A stretch of 64,000 nucleotides of DNA from Allobosea sp. BK604 (GTDB lineage Bacteria; Pseudomonadota; Alphaproteobacteria; Rhizobiales; Beijerinckiaceae): NCBI RefSeq assembly GCF_004341515.1, contig NZ_SLZF01000011.1:186001-250000 (forward strand), in the 5' to 3' direction. The notes under the pieces are model-generated. The model did no database searches. It saw only the letters and a list, made by a program, of their open reading frames with translations, and was not told the DNA's origin. Shown one piece after another: positions 52,527 to 60,636 of this stretch (its first letter is position 1; every line of letters starts with the position of its first letter). The position numbers and the translations under genes are program-made.

Positions 52527-53351
52527 TCAGCTCAGTCCGAGCAGGCCCTGCAGCTTGGCGAGATCCTCGGCCAGGGTGGTAATCGCGGCGGCGAGCGTCT
52601 TGCGGTCGGCCTCGGTCAGCTTGTCATAGGTCTCGAAGCCGCCGCCCTGGACGCGGTATTTCGCCAGCGTCTTCTCGACTGCCGCGAAATTGGCGTCGAT
52701 CTTGGTGGAATAGGCCTTGTCGGTGCGCTCGGTCAGCGGGCGCAGCAGGTCGACGATCTTCCTGGCGCCGTCGATATTGGCCTGGAAATCCCAGAGATCG
52801 GTGTGGCTGTAGCGGTCTTCCTCGCCGGATATCTTGGTGGCCGCGACCTCCTCGATCAGCGCCGCGGCGCCGCCGATCATCTTGTCGGGCGGAATGGTCA
52901 GGCCCTTGATCCGGGCCTGCAGATCGGTGACGTCGCTCATCAGCTTGTCGGCGAAGGGCGTGAGGCCTTCGGTGCTCTTCTTGGCGAAGAGCCCGTATTC
53001 GATGCGGTGGAAGCCGGTGAATTCCGGATCCTCCTCTTTCTTCTCATGGTCGTCGGCGCGCGAATCGATCGAGCCGTCGAGATCGCTGAACAGCTCGGCG
53101 ATCGGCTCGATCATCTCGTAGGAGACGCGGGTCGGGGCGTAGAGCGCTTGCGCCTTGGCGAGGTCGCCGGCCTTGACCGCATCGGTGAAGGCCCTGGTAT
53201 CGCGCACCAGCGTGTCGACGCCGCGCGAGACATAGAGCTTGTAATCCGCGATCGGGGTGACGAGCTCCAGCGGCGAGACGGCCAGGGCCGGGCTCGCGAT
53301 CACGGCGGCGAGCATGCTGGCGCCGGCCAGCCAGGCGAAACGCTGGGCCAT
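52527..53351 (-). CDS. M75/imelysin-type iron-uptake lipoprotein-like protein (EfeM-like EfeO)
   Basis: A 274-residue periplasmic protein with signal peptide ending SPALA|VS. The M75 domain shows PIADYKLYVSRGVDTLVRDT and the metal motif H-x-x-E at FHRIEYGLF (His115, Glu118), followed by EEVAATKISGEEDRYSHTDL and ARKIVDLLRPL. It has no cupredoxin domain, so it is EfeM-like. It is the last gene of the efeU-efeO-efeB operon, two bases after the efeB stop, and should bind Fe or hand it to the permease. Confidence 0.9.
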   Translation of the reverse strand: MAQRFAWLAGASMLAAVIASPALAVSPLELVTPIADYKLYVSRGVDTLVRDTRAFTDAVKAGDLAKAQALYAPTRVSYEMIEPIAELFSDLDGSIDSRADDHEKKEEDPEFTGFHRIEYGLFAKKSTEGLTPFADKLMSDVTDLQARIKGLTIPPDKMIGGAAALIEEVAATKISGEEDRYSHTDLWDFQANIDGARKIVDLLRPLTERTDKAYSTKIDANFAAVEKTLAKYRVQGGGFETYDKLTEADRKTLAAAITTLAEDLAKLQGLLGLS

Positions 53352-53352
53352 C

Positions 53353-54690
53353 TTAATCTCCTGTCCTGTTCGGGTTCGAGGTCTTATTCGGGTTGGAGCT
53401 CTTGGCGGAAGCGAGCTGAGCACGGGCCGCGTCGATCAGGGCGCCGGCATAGTGATCGCCCTTGGCCGGGACTCCGGGCAGCGCGAAATAATAGCCGCCG
53501 CCAACCGGCTTGATGTATTCCTCCAGCGGCTCGCCATTGAGCCGCTTCTGCACGGCGATGAAGCCGCGCTCCAGATCCTGCTGGAAGCAGATGAAGAGCA
53601 GGCCCATGTCGAGCTGGCCGGCCTTGGTGACGCCGTTCGAATAGTTGAATGGCCGGCGCAGGATGCGGCTGTTCTCGGTCCCCGGCCGGCGCGGATTGGC
53701 AAGTCGGATATGGGCATCGAGCCTGGTGCGCTTGCCCTCCGGGTCGGAGGCATAATCCGGCACGTCATATTCACGGGTCATGCCGAGCGGAGCGCCGCTC
53801 GCCTTCTCGCGGCCCATGATCTCTTCCTGCTCGACAAGCGGCGTGCGGTCCCAGCGCTCGACGAAATTCCGGATGATCCGGACGACCTGGTAGCTGCCGC
53901 CTTCCGCCCAGGCCGGCTCGCCGGCATCGGCCTGCACCCAGACGAGCGCGTCCATCAGCCCGGCTTCGGCGGCGTCCGGGTTGGCGGTGCCGTCGCGGAA
54001 GCCCAGGAGGTTGCGGGCGCTTTCGGGCGGCACGCCGGGCCTGGCCGGGCGCACCGGCACGCTGCCCTCCTGTTTCCAACGCAGGAGCAGCAGATCGGGC
54101 GTGTTCTTCACGATGTCGCGCAGCGCGTGGATATTGGTGTCGGCGGTGTTCGAGCTGAATTGCAGCAAAAGGTCGCCATGACAGAGCGCGCCGTCGAGCG
54201 CGTCATTCGGGAAGCGCCGCATGCGCTGCAGATGAACCGGCTTCAGCGGCGCGAGGCCGAAGCGCTCGTCGAACAGCGAGGCGCCGAGGGCGATGGTGAC
54301 GGTCAGGTTGTCGGGCGCGATGACCGGGCCGAGGATGCCGCTATCGGGCGGCGGATAGGCGGGATCGGCCGTCGGCGCCTCGCCGCCCTCCATCAGGAAG
54401 GCCGCGCGCTCGGTCAGCAGGCGGAAGAGCCGCCCGAGGTCGTCCAGTGACGTGGCGACGACGTCGAAGGCGGCAACGAGGCCGGTCGCCGGGCGCGGCG
54501 TGACGATGCCCGGCTGATTCTTGCCGTAGAAGGGCTGGCGCTGGGCGGTGTCGTCGCTCTCGGGTGCTGCGGCGGGGTTCTGGATCGGTGCGGCCACGGT
54601 GCCCGTGAACGGGCAGGCGCCGAGCGCGACCGCGCCGGCCGAAAGCAGGGCGCGGCGTGACGGGCGGAAACGGTCGGTAGGCTCGCTCAT
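53353..54690 (-). CDS. efeB: Deferrochelatase/DyP-type peroxidase
   Basis: A 445-residue haem protein exported by Tat (PSRRALLSAGAVALGACPFT leader). DyP motifs are present: GFRDGTANPD (the GxxDG aspartate), the distal arginine region and the proximal histidine in the RTRLDAHIRLANPR segment, with MGLLFICFQQDLERGFIAVQ near the C-terminus. In the Efe system it oxidises Fe(II) or extracts iron from haem in the periplasm. It overlaps the upstream efeO gene by four bases. Confidence 0.93.
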   Translation of the reverse strand: MSEPTDRFRPSRRALLSAGAVALGACPFTGTVAAPIQNPAAAPESDDTAQRQPFYGKNQPGIVTPRPATGLVAAFDVVATSLDDLGRLFRLLTERAAFLMEGGEAPTADPAYPPPDSGILGPVIAPDNLTVTIALGASLFDERFGLAPLKPVHLQRMRRFPNDALDGALCHGDLLLQFSSNTADTNIHALRDIVKNTPDLLLLRWKQEGSVPVRPARPGVPPESARNLLGFRDGTANPDAAEAGLMDALVWVQADAGEPAWAEGGSYQVVRIIRNFVERWDRTPLVEQEEIMGREKASGAPLGMTREYDVPDYASDPEGKRTRLDAHIRLANPRRPGTENSRILRRPFNYSNGVTKAGQLDMGLLFICFQQDLERGFIAVQKRLNGEPLEEYIKPVGGGYYFALPGVPAKGDHYAGALIDAARAQLASAKSSNPNKTSNPNRTGD

Positions 54691-55748
54691 GGCGTCTTTC
54701 CGGTCGTATCGAGCGTCAGTCGTGCGCGCATGGCGGTGAGGTCGCCGGCCAGGGCGGTTGCGCCGCTGGCATCGGCCTGTCCGCGCTCGATGGCACCGAG
54801 ATCGGCCAGCGTCTTCGCGGCGAGGGCGGTGTCCAGCCTGGCCATGAGCGGGTGCAGCAGATCGACGATCTTGCGGATGCCGGCCGTCCCGGCTTTCGCG
54901 CCGTCAACGGGTTGCGGGAGTGCGTTCGCGGCCTCCAGGGCCCCGCCGAGCATGGCCTCGGGCAGGACGGTGCGGGTGGCTAGCGTATCGGCGAGCATCT
55001 TGGCGTTGCCCTGCAACGCCTCGATCGAGCCGGTGAGCGCGGCGATATCTGCTCCGGCGCGCGCGCCGTGGGCCAGAGCAAGCGCCTGCTGAAGATCGGC
55101 GAGCGGCCCGGCTTTGAGTTCAGCCTCGGTCAAGGCGGGGCGCAGATTCCGGAAGGTGGCGTCGGCATCGGCTGCGGCCTGCGCGACAGCATCGAGCTTG
55201 CCAGCCTCAGTCTCATCCTTGATCTGCGCGAGCGCTGCGGCGAGCGTATCGGCCTGCTGGAGCAAATAGACCCGGTATTCGGCCACCGGTCCGACGAAAT
55301 CCATCAGCGCAAGCCTTGGCGCCGCGGCCTGCGGCGAGGCGGTGACGATGAGCCTGCCGCGCGGGGCGCTGAGCAGGCCACAGGTGATGGCGTATTCGCC
55401 GGGATGAAGCTGTGCCGTCAGCCGGCGCGACTGGCCGGGCACGATGTTCTCGCGCTCCTCGACCACGATGACCCCGTCGAGGATTTCCCATTCCAGCACG
55501 CGCTGGCTGCGATTCGTGACGAGGAAGGAATGCTTGCCGGCCGGGACAGTGAGCTGAGCCGGCTCGCAGCTGCGCTCGGTGATGGCGATGGCGATATCCG
55601 GCCCGGCGCCTTTGGCGGCTGTCGGTCTGGCGCCGCGCTGCGCGGCATAGAAAAAAGCGATGACCCCGCCGCACAGGAGCAGCGCTGTGCCGGCCATGGC
55701 GATACGCAGGCCAAGCGAGCGCTTCGCTGCGGGCGCCGCGGCGGTCAA
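54687..55748 (-). CDS. efeO: EfeO-like protein: cupredoxin plus M75-like helical domain lacking HxxE
   Basis: A 353-residue protein with an N-terminal membrane anchor (IAMAGTALLLCGGVIAFFYA), a cupredoxin-like domain (PDIAIAITERSCEPAQLTVP, LVTNRSQRVLEWEILDGVIV, GEYAITCGLLSAPRGRLIV) and a C-terminal domain that aligns with the M75 protein at 52527-53351 (PVAEYRVYLLQQADTLAAAL; IRKIVDLLHPLMARLDTAL). The segment with H-x-x-E in the partner is deleted here, so this copy seems to have kept the cupredoxin role and lost the M75 metal site. Start and end overlap its neighbours by four bases. Confidence 0.87.
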   Translation of the reverse strand: MTAAAPAAKRSLGLRIAMAGTALLLCGGVIAFFYAAQRGARPTAAKGAGPDIAIAITERSCEPAQLTVPAGKHSFLVTNRSQRVLEWEILDGVIVVEERENIVPGQSRRLTAQLHPGEYAITCGLLSAPRGRLIVTASPQAAAPRLALMDFVGPVAEYRVYLLQQADTLAAALAQIKDETEAGKLDAVAQAAADADATFRNLRPALTEAELKAGPLADLQQALALAHGARAGADIAALTGSIEALQGNAKMLADTLATRTVLPEAMLGGALEAANALPQPVDGAKAGTAGIRKIVDLLHPLMARLDTALAAKTLADLGAIERGQADASGATALAGDLTAMRARLTLDTTGKTP

Positions 55749-56575
55749 GGCCGCGCTCCGATCGGCTTCGCTTCAGCGCGATCGCTGGCGAGAAAGAAGG
55801 CGAGGGCGGGGACAAGGAAGGCGAGATAGGCGAGTACCTCGCCGAATGCCGCGCGTTCCTGATAGCCGAGGAGGCCGGAGAGGACAGAGCCGAGCGGGCC
55901 GTCGACCGGGAGGATCGCGCCGATGTCGTAGGCGGTCTGCTGCAGGCTGTTCCACAATCCGGCCTCGTGCAGCGCGCGCACCGCATTGGCGAGCAGCCCG
56001 GCCGCGACGAAGAGGATGAAGATCCCGGTCCAGCGGAAGAAGGCGCGCAGGTTGAGCCGCATCCCCATGGCGTGGATGGCGAAACCGACCACAATCGCCG
56101 TGGCGAGGCCGAGCGCCGCGCCGACCGGCGCCTCCCAACCGTTGCTTTGCTGCAGGATAGCAAGCAGGAAGAAGACGGATTCGAGCCCCTCGCGCACCAC
56201 CGCCAGGAAGGCGAGGCCGACCAGGGCCAGGCCCTGCCGCTCGCCGGACAGCGCCGCATCGATGCCGGCATGCAACTCGCCCTTGATGCTGCGCGCGGCC
56301 TTGCGCATCCAGAACACCATCGAGGTGAGAAGCACGACTGCGACCAGCCCGACGCAGGCTTCGAACAATTCCTGGGCCCGCTGTGGCAACTCGCCGCTGA
56401 TGATGTCGAGCCCGGCACCGACAGCGAGGCTCACGCCGCAAGCGAGCAGGACGCCGATCCAGAGTGCGGGCAGCCATTCGGCTCGGCCGGTGCGGGTGAG
56501 GTAGCTCGCCACGATTCCTACGATCAGCGCGGCCTCGATACCTTCGCGCAGCATGATGAGGAACGGAACGAGCAT
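55745..56575 (-). CDS. efeU: Iron permease EfeU/FTR1 family
   Basis: A 276-residue inner-membrane permease with about seven helices. Two REGxE iron motifs are present, REGIE (10-14) and REGLE (128-132), each inside a helix as in FTR1/EfeU. FLASDRAEAK at the C-terminus follows the last helix. It imports ferric iron generated or delivered by EfeO/EfeB. It is the first gene of the operon, behind the iron-box-like palindrome at 56713-56729. Confidence 0.95.
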   Translation of the reverse strand: MLVPFLIMLREGIEAALIVGIVASYLTRTGRAEWLPALWIGVLLACGVSLAVGAGLDIISGELPQRAQELFEACVGLVAVVLLTSMVFWMRKAARSIKGELHAGIDAALSGERQGLALVGLAFLAVVREGLESVFFLLAILQQSNGWEAPVGAALGLATAIVVGFAIHAMGMRLNLRAFFRWTGIFILFVAAGLLANAVRALHEAGLWNSLQQTAYDIGAILPVDGPLGSVLSGLLGYQERAAFGEVLAYLAFLVPALAFFLASDRAEAKPIGARP

Positions 56576-56712
56576 GGCAGTACGTCCCCAGTTCCCGCTT
56601 GAACAGATCAGGCGGTGCCGAACCGGATGGCCTTTCGGTAGTCCAACGGCTGTGGGTGGTCAACGCGGCGGAAATGTGTTGCCTGGGTCGGAAAGGTGTT
56701 TGGTATCCGTAG

Positions 56713-56729
56713 TTTATACTTATTCTAAT
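56713..56729. promoter_or_regulatory. Irr/ICE-like iron box upstream of efeU
   Basis: TTTATAC-TTA-TTCTAAT resembles the rhizobial iron control element TTTAGAA-N3-TTCTAAA: the right half matches 6 of 7 and the left half 5 of 7. It is 137 bases upstream of efeU on the minus strand, in the only AT-rich patch of the 320-base gap 56576-56895. The rest of the gap shows no gene. Confidence 0.5.
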
Positions 56730-56895
56730 CTTTTTCGGTTGAGCTTTCGCCGGGCTGCTGGAGGCGCCGATGACGCCTTGGCGGCAAAGGGGTAGGGCGC
56801 TTGAGTCAGCGGCCGCCATCTTGCCTTTTTCGGCGGGCTCGAACAAAAGCTGAGGCGAGCGGCTATATCGTGCTGCGCTGACGGAGATTGCGAAC

Positions 56896-57537
56896 ATGGA
56901 CGGCTTTTCAGAGCTGCGCCGCGTGATGGTCGATTGCCAGCTACGCACTTACGACGTGACGGACCGCGCGGTGCTCGCCGCCGCCGACCGGGTGCCGCGC
57001 GAGGCCTTCGTGCCGGCCGAGCTCTCCCATCTCGCCTATCTCGACCAGCCGGTGCCGCTGCCGGGCACCAGCCGCGCGCTGATGGCGCCGATGGTGATCG
57101 CGCGGATGATCCAGGTGCTCGATCTCGAGCCCGGCGAGAAGGTGCTCGAATTTGGCGGCGGCAGCGGATTCGGCGCGGCGCTGATGGCCGAGATGGGCAC
57201 GAAGGCGACGCTGTGGGAGCCGGATGCCGCGGCTTTCGCCCTGGCGCAGAAGGCGATCGGGCAGGCCGGGACCGAGGGCGTCACGCTCAGCGCCGCGCAG
57301 CCGGCGGACGCGGATTTCGATGCGGTTCTGGCCAGCGGATCCTGCGAATCGGCACCGGAGAGCCTGTTCGGCCTCGTCCGCGATGGTGGCAGGCTGATCG
57401 CGATCGAGGGAATCGGCCGGTCCGCGCGGGTGAAGCTCTACCAGAAGACAGGCCAGATCATGACCGGCCGGCCGGTCTTCGATGCGGCAGCGCCGATTCT
57501 CGAAGAGTTCCGCCGGAAACCCGGCTTTGTGTTCTAA
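56896..57537 (+). CDS. Protein-L-isoaspartate O-methyltransferase-like protein
   Basis: 213 residues. MVDCQLRTYDVTDRAVLAAA, VPREAFVPAELSHLAYLDQP and APMVIARMIQVLDLEPGEKV match the Pcm fold. The SAM motif is VLEFGGGSGFGAALM instead of the usual VLEIGTGSGY, so activity on isoaspartate is uncertain. In alphaproteobacteria this diverged paralogue nearly always lies just before tolC, as here, hinting at an envelope-related role. ATG at 56896. Confidence 0.88.
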   Translation: MDGFSELRRVMVDCQLRTYDVTDRAVLAAADRVPREAFVPAELSHLAYLDQPVPLPGTSRALMAPMVIARMIQVLDLEPGEKVLEFGGGSGFGAALMAEMGTKATLWEPDAAAFALAQKAIGQAGTEGVTLSAAQPADADFDAVLASGSCESAPESLFGLVRDGGRLIAIEGIGRSARVKLYQKTGQIMTGRPVFDAAAPILEEFRRKPGFVF

Positions 57538-57691
57538 CGAAGTGTCGCATTTTTGCGGCACTGCGGCACGGAAACACTCGCGGAGCCATCGCGGCGTTGG
57601 CGTAGGGCTTGGCGATCGCTATGATTTGTTTGAATTATGCCGAGGCTGGGGCGATGCCTGGGCGCGACTCCAGTCCGCAAGAGGCGTCCAC

Positions 57692-59104
57692 GTGATTGAA
57701 AACGAAGTAAAGCGGAAACGGTTCGGCTACAGCCTTGCGGCGGTGCTGGCCTCACTTCTCGGGGCGGCCCAGCTGGCGCCGGCCTCCGCGCAGACCATGG
57801 ATGCGGCGCTCGCCCGCGCCTATAACGGCAATCCGACCCTGAACTCCCAGCGCGCCCAGGTGCGCGTCACCAACGAGAACGTGCCGCAGGCACTTGCCGG
57901 CTACCGGCCGACGATCACCGCCTCCGCCGATATCGGCGCCGAGATCCAGAATACGCATACGCCCATCACCGGCGGCGTCAGCAGGCGCTCGACCCTACGC
58001 ACGGCGCCGCGTGGCGTCGGGCTCGAAGTCACCCAGAACCTGTTCAATGGCGGCGGCACCACCAGCAGCGTCAGCGCGGCGGAATCGCAAGTGCTCGGCG
58101 CCCGTGCGACCTTGCAGAACACCGAGCAGAACGTGCTGCTCGATGCCGCGACCTCCTATATGAACGTGTTGCGCGACACGGCGATCCTCAACCTCAACCG
58201 CAACAACGTCGAGGTGCTGGAAGAACAGCTGCGCCAGACGCGCGATCGATTTCAAGTCGGTGAAGTCACCCGCACCGACGTCGCGCAGGCCGAGGCGCGC
58301 CTGTCCGCGGCGCAATCGCAGGCGATCCTGGCCGAGTCCAACCTGAAGACCAGCATCGCGCGCTACCGCCAGAATGTCGGTACCGAGCCGAAGTCACTGG
58401 CGCCCGGCCGGCCGGTCGAGAACCTGCTGCCGAGAAACCTGGAGGTCGCGCTCAAGGGCGCGCTGACCCAGCATCCGGCGATCATCGCGGCGCTGCACGG
58501 AGTCGATGTCGCCGAGCTGCAGGTCAAGGTCGCCCAGTCGGATCTCTATCCCTCGCTCGATGTCATCGGCAGCGTCTCGCGGCGCTACGACACTCAGCTG
58601 GGCGGCGACAAGATCAACGATGCCACCATCGTCGGGCGGCTGACCATCCCGATCTACGAGGGCGGCCAGGTCTATTCCCGCACCCGCCAGGCCAAGGAAA
58701 CCGCCGGCCAGCGCCGGATCGACGTCGATACCCAGCGCGACAGCGTGCGCGCAGCCGTCGTCTCGGCCTGGGGCGGGCTCGATGCCGCCAAGGCGCAGAT
58801 CATCGCCGCGCAGGCCCAGGTCCAGGCGGCCGAGACCGCGCTGGCCGGCGTGCGCGAGGAGGCCAAGGTCGGCCAGCGCACCACGCTCGACGTGCTCAAC
58901 GCCCAGCAGGAACTGGTCAGCGCGCGTTCGATCCTGGTCACCGCGCAGCGCGACCGTGTCGTCGCGTCCTACTCGGTGCTGTCGGCGATCGGCAAGCTCT
59001 CCGCCACGACGCTGAAGCTCAAGACCGAAGTCTATGACGCCCGCCGGCACTATGATCAGGTCAAGGGCCTGTGGTGGGGCACGCAGACGCCGGACGGCCG
59101 CTAA
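57692..59104 (+). CDS. tolC: TolC-family outer-membrane channel
   Basis: A 470-residue protein. Signal peptide GYSLAAVLASLLGAAQLAPA ends at SA|QT; the mature part has TMDAALARAYNGNPTLNSQR, ITASADIGAEIQN, EQLRQTRDRFQVGEVTRTDV, AQAEARLSAAQSQAILAESN and a second repeat with GLDAAKAQIIAAQAQVQAAE and RTTLDVLNAQQELVSARSIL, the duplicated helical hairpins of a trimeric TolC channel. The GTG at 57692 is preferred; upstream residues are non-signal. It can serve type I secretion and RND pumps, so is a candidate exit for the RTX nuclease. Confidence 0.95.
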   Translation: MIENEVKRKRFGYSLAAVLASLLGAAQLAPASAQTMDAALARAYNGNPTLNSQRAQVRVTNENVPQALAGYRPTITASADIGAEIQNTHTPITGGVSRRSTLRTAPRGVGLEVTQNLFNGGGTTSSVSAAESQVLGARATLQNTEQNVLLDAATSYMNVLRDTAILNLNRNNVEVLEEQLRQTRDRFQVGEVTRTDVAQAEARLSAAQSQAILAESNLKTSIARYRQNVGTEPKSLAPGRPVENLLPRNLEVALKGALTQHPAIIAALHGVDVAELQVKVAQSDLYPSLDVIGSVSRRYDTQLGGDKINDATIVGRLTIPIYEGGQVYSRTRQAKETAGQRRIDVDTQRDSVRAAVVSAWGGLDAAKAQIIAAQAQVQAAETALAGVREEAKVGQRTTLDVLNAQQELVSARSILVTAQRDRVVASYSVLSAIGKLSATTLKLKTEVYDARRHYDQVKGLWWGTQTPDGR

Positions 59105-59312
59105 GCGCGGCCTGACCGCCCTCGGCCGGGCGCTTCCGGCTCGGCACGGCTCGGTTCTGACCAGACCTTGGGAGACATTCCGGCAACAGCCCGGATTTCT
59201 CCTGTGGGATGCGGTTCCGCCGCCTTGCCTGCTGCACTTTCGGTGAAATACTCAACTTTGGGGCTGCGTTGATTCTCGTGACGCGCCCGGTGTCGAGTGG
59301 TCCGGACCCAGC

Positions 59313-59915
59313 ATGAGCGCGCAAGCGAAGCCCAACGAACCGTCGATGGAGGAAATCCTCGCCTCCATCCGTCGGATCATCGCGGACGACGAGAAGCCCG
59401 CCGCTGCACCGGAGCCCGTACCGGAGCCGGAACCTGCTCCGGTTGCGCCGCCTGAGCCCGCCGCCGCCGAGATCGATGACGACGTGCTTGACCTCGGCGC
59501 CGAGGCGAGCCTCGTGCCGCCGCCCGAGGCGGAGGTGAACGATGTCGAATTCCTCGACGCGCCCGAGCCGCTCGTCCCCGAGCCCGAGCCCGAGCCGGAG
59601 CCTGAACCCGAGCCCGAGCCGGAACTGCCGCCCGAACCGCTTGTGCAGGCCTTCGTGCCCCCGTTCCAGCCGAGCCCGGCGCCACAGCTCGACATGGCGG
59701 CGCTGATCTCGGACCAGACCGGCGCGGCCGTGCACAATGCCTTCGGCGCCCTGGCCCACACCGTCCTGAGCAACAACGCGCGCACGCTCGAGGACCTGGT
59801 CAAGGACATGTTGAAGCCAATGCTCAAGACCTGGCTCGACGACAATCTGCCGACCATGGTCGAGCGGCTGGTGCGCGCCGAGATCGAACGCGTCGCGCGC
59901 GGCGGTCGCAGCTAG
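59313..59915 (+). CDS. popZ: Polar organizing protein PopZ (DUF2497)
   Basis: A 200-residue protein with the conserved N-terminal helix PSMEEILASIRRIIADDEKP, a long acidic proline-rich middle (runs of EP, including seven EP pairs at about residues 89-103), and a C-terminal oligomerisation helix set (LSNNARTLEDLVKDMLKPML, TWLDDNLPTMVERLVRAEIE). In Caulobacter and rhizobia PopZ forms a polar condensate that anchors ParB-parS and kinases. Position between tolC and valS matches other alphaproteobacteria. Confidence 0.93.
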   Translation: MSAQAKPNEPSMEEILASIRRIIADDEKPAAAPEPVPEPEPAPVAPPEPAAAEIDDDVLDLGAEASLVPPPEAEVNDVEFLDAPEPLVPEPEPEPEPEPEPEPELPPEPLVQAFVPPFQPSPAPQLDMAALISDQTGAAVHNAFGALAHTVLSNNARTLEDLVKDMLKPMLKTWLDDNLPTMVERLVRAEIERVARGGRS

Positions 59916-60046
59916 GCCGCATTGCAAGCCCGCTACAAGCCGAAGCGCGGCGGCCGCCCTGCGATGAGCGCATTGGGAAAGGCAGACGATCCCGCTATAT
60001 CTGCGTGACGGCGCACGGCCGCCGCAAGCAGGTTGAGGATCATGCC

Positions 60047-60529
60047 ATGTCGAAGAAGCCCGTTTCCCGGATCGACCTCAAGTCCAACACCAAGACCGCG
60101 ATGATCGAGCTGCTCAATGCCCGGCTCGCCGATGGCATCGACCTCGCGCTCGTCACCAAGCAGGCGCATTGGAATCTGAAGGGCCCAGGCTTCATCGCGA
60201 TCCATGAGATGCTCGATGGCTTCCGCAGCGAGCTCGACGGCCATGTCGACACGGTGGCCGAGCGCGTGGCACAGCTCGGCGGCATCGCGCTCGGCACCAC
60301 CCAGACGGTTGCCGCCGCGACCAAGCTCAAGGCCTATCCGACCGATATCGTCGCGGTGAAGGACCATCTCGCCGAGCTGATCGAGCGCTATGCCGAGGCG
60401 GCCAAGAGCGTGCGAGCCGCGATCGATACCGCGGCCGAGGCCGGCGATGCCGACACGGCCGACATCTTCACCGGCTATTCGCGTGCCCTCGACAAGTCGC
60501 TATGGTTCCTTGAATCAAATGCGGCTTGA
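60047..60529 (+). CDS. dps: DNA-binding ferritin-like protein Dps
   Basis: A 160-residue ferritin-fold protein. The start ATG at 60047 gives SKKPVSRIDLKSNTKTAMIE with a short Lys/Arg-rich N-terminal tail suited to DNA contact. Ferroxidase residues are visible in TKQAHWNLKGPGFIAIHEML and DGFRSELDGHVDTVAERVAQ (H, H-x-x-x-D-x-x-x-E across the dimer interface). It oxidises and stores iron, protecting DNA against peroxide. It sits between popZ and valS, where it interrupts the usual pairing. Confidence 0.94.
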   Translation: MSKKPVSRIDLKSNTKTAMIELLNARLADGIDLALVTKQAHWNLKGPGFIAIHEMLDGFRSELDGHVDTVAERVAQLGGIALGTTQTVAAATKLKAYPTDIVAVKDHLAELIERYAEAAKSVRAAIDTAAEAGDADTADIFTGYSRALDKSLWFLESNAA

Positions 60530-60596
60530 CGCGAAAGCGTTGACGCGGGCCCTTCGCATGGGCTCTTAAAGCGAACCCTTTGGGCCTTCCAATTTC

Positions 60597-60620
60597 CGGC
60601 CGGGACTTCCCGGCCGTTTT
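60597..60620 (+). terminator. GC-rich hairpin with T-run between dps and valS
   Basis: CGGCCGGG/CCCGGCCG (8-bp perfect stem, loop ACTT) is followed by TTTT at 60617-60620. It has the form of an intrinsic terminator for dps, 67 bases after its stop, but it ends only 16 bases before the valS start codon, leaving no room for a promoter after it. Confidence 0.7.
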
Positions 60621-60636
60621 GCGTTCGAGCGAAGCG

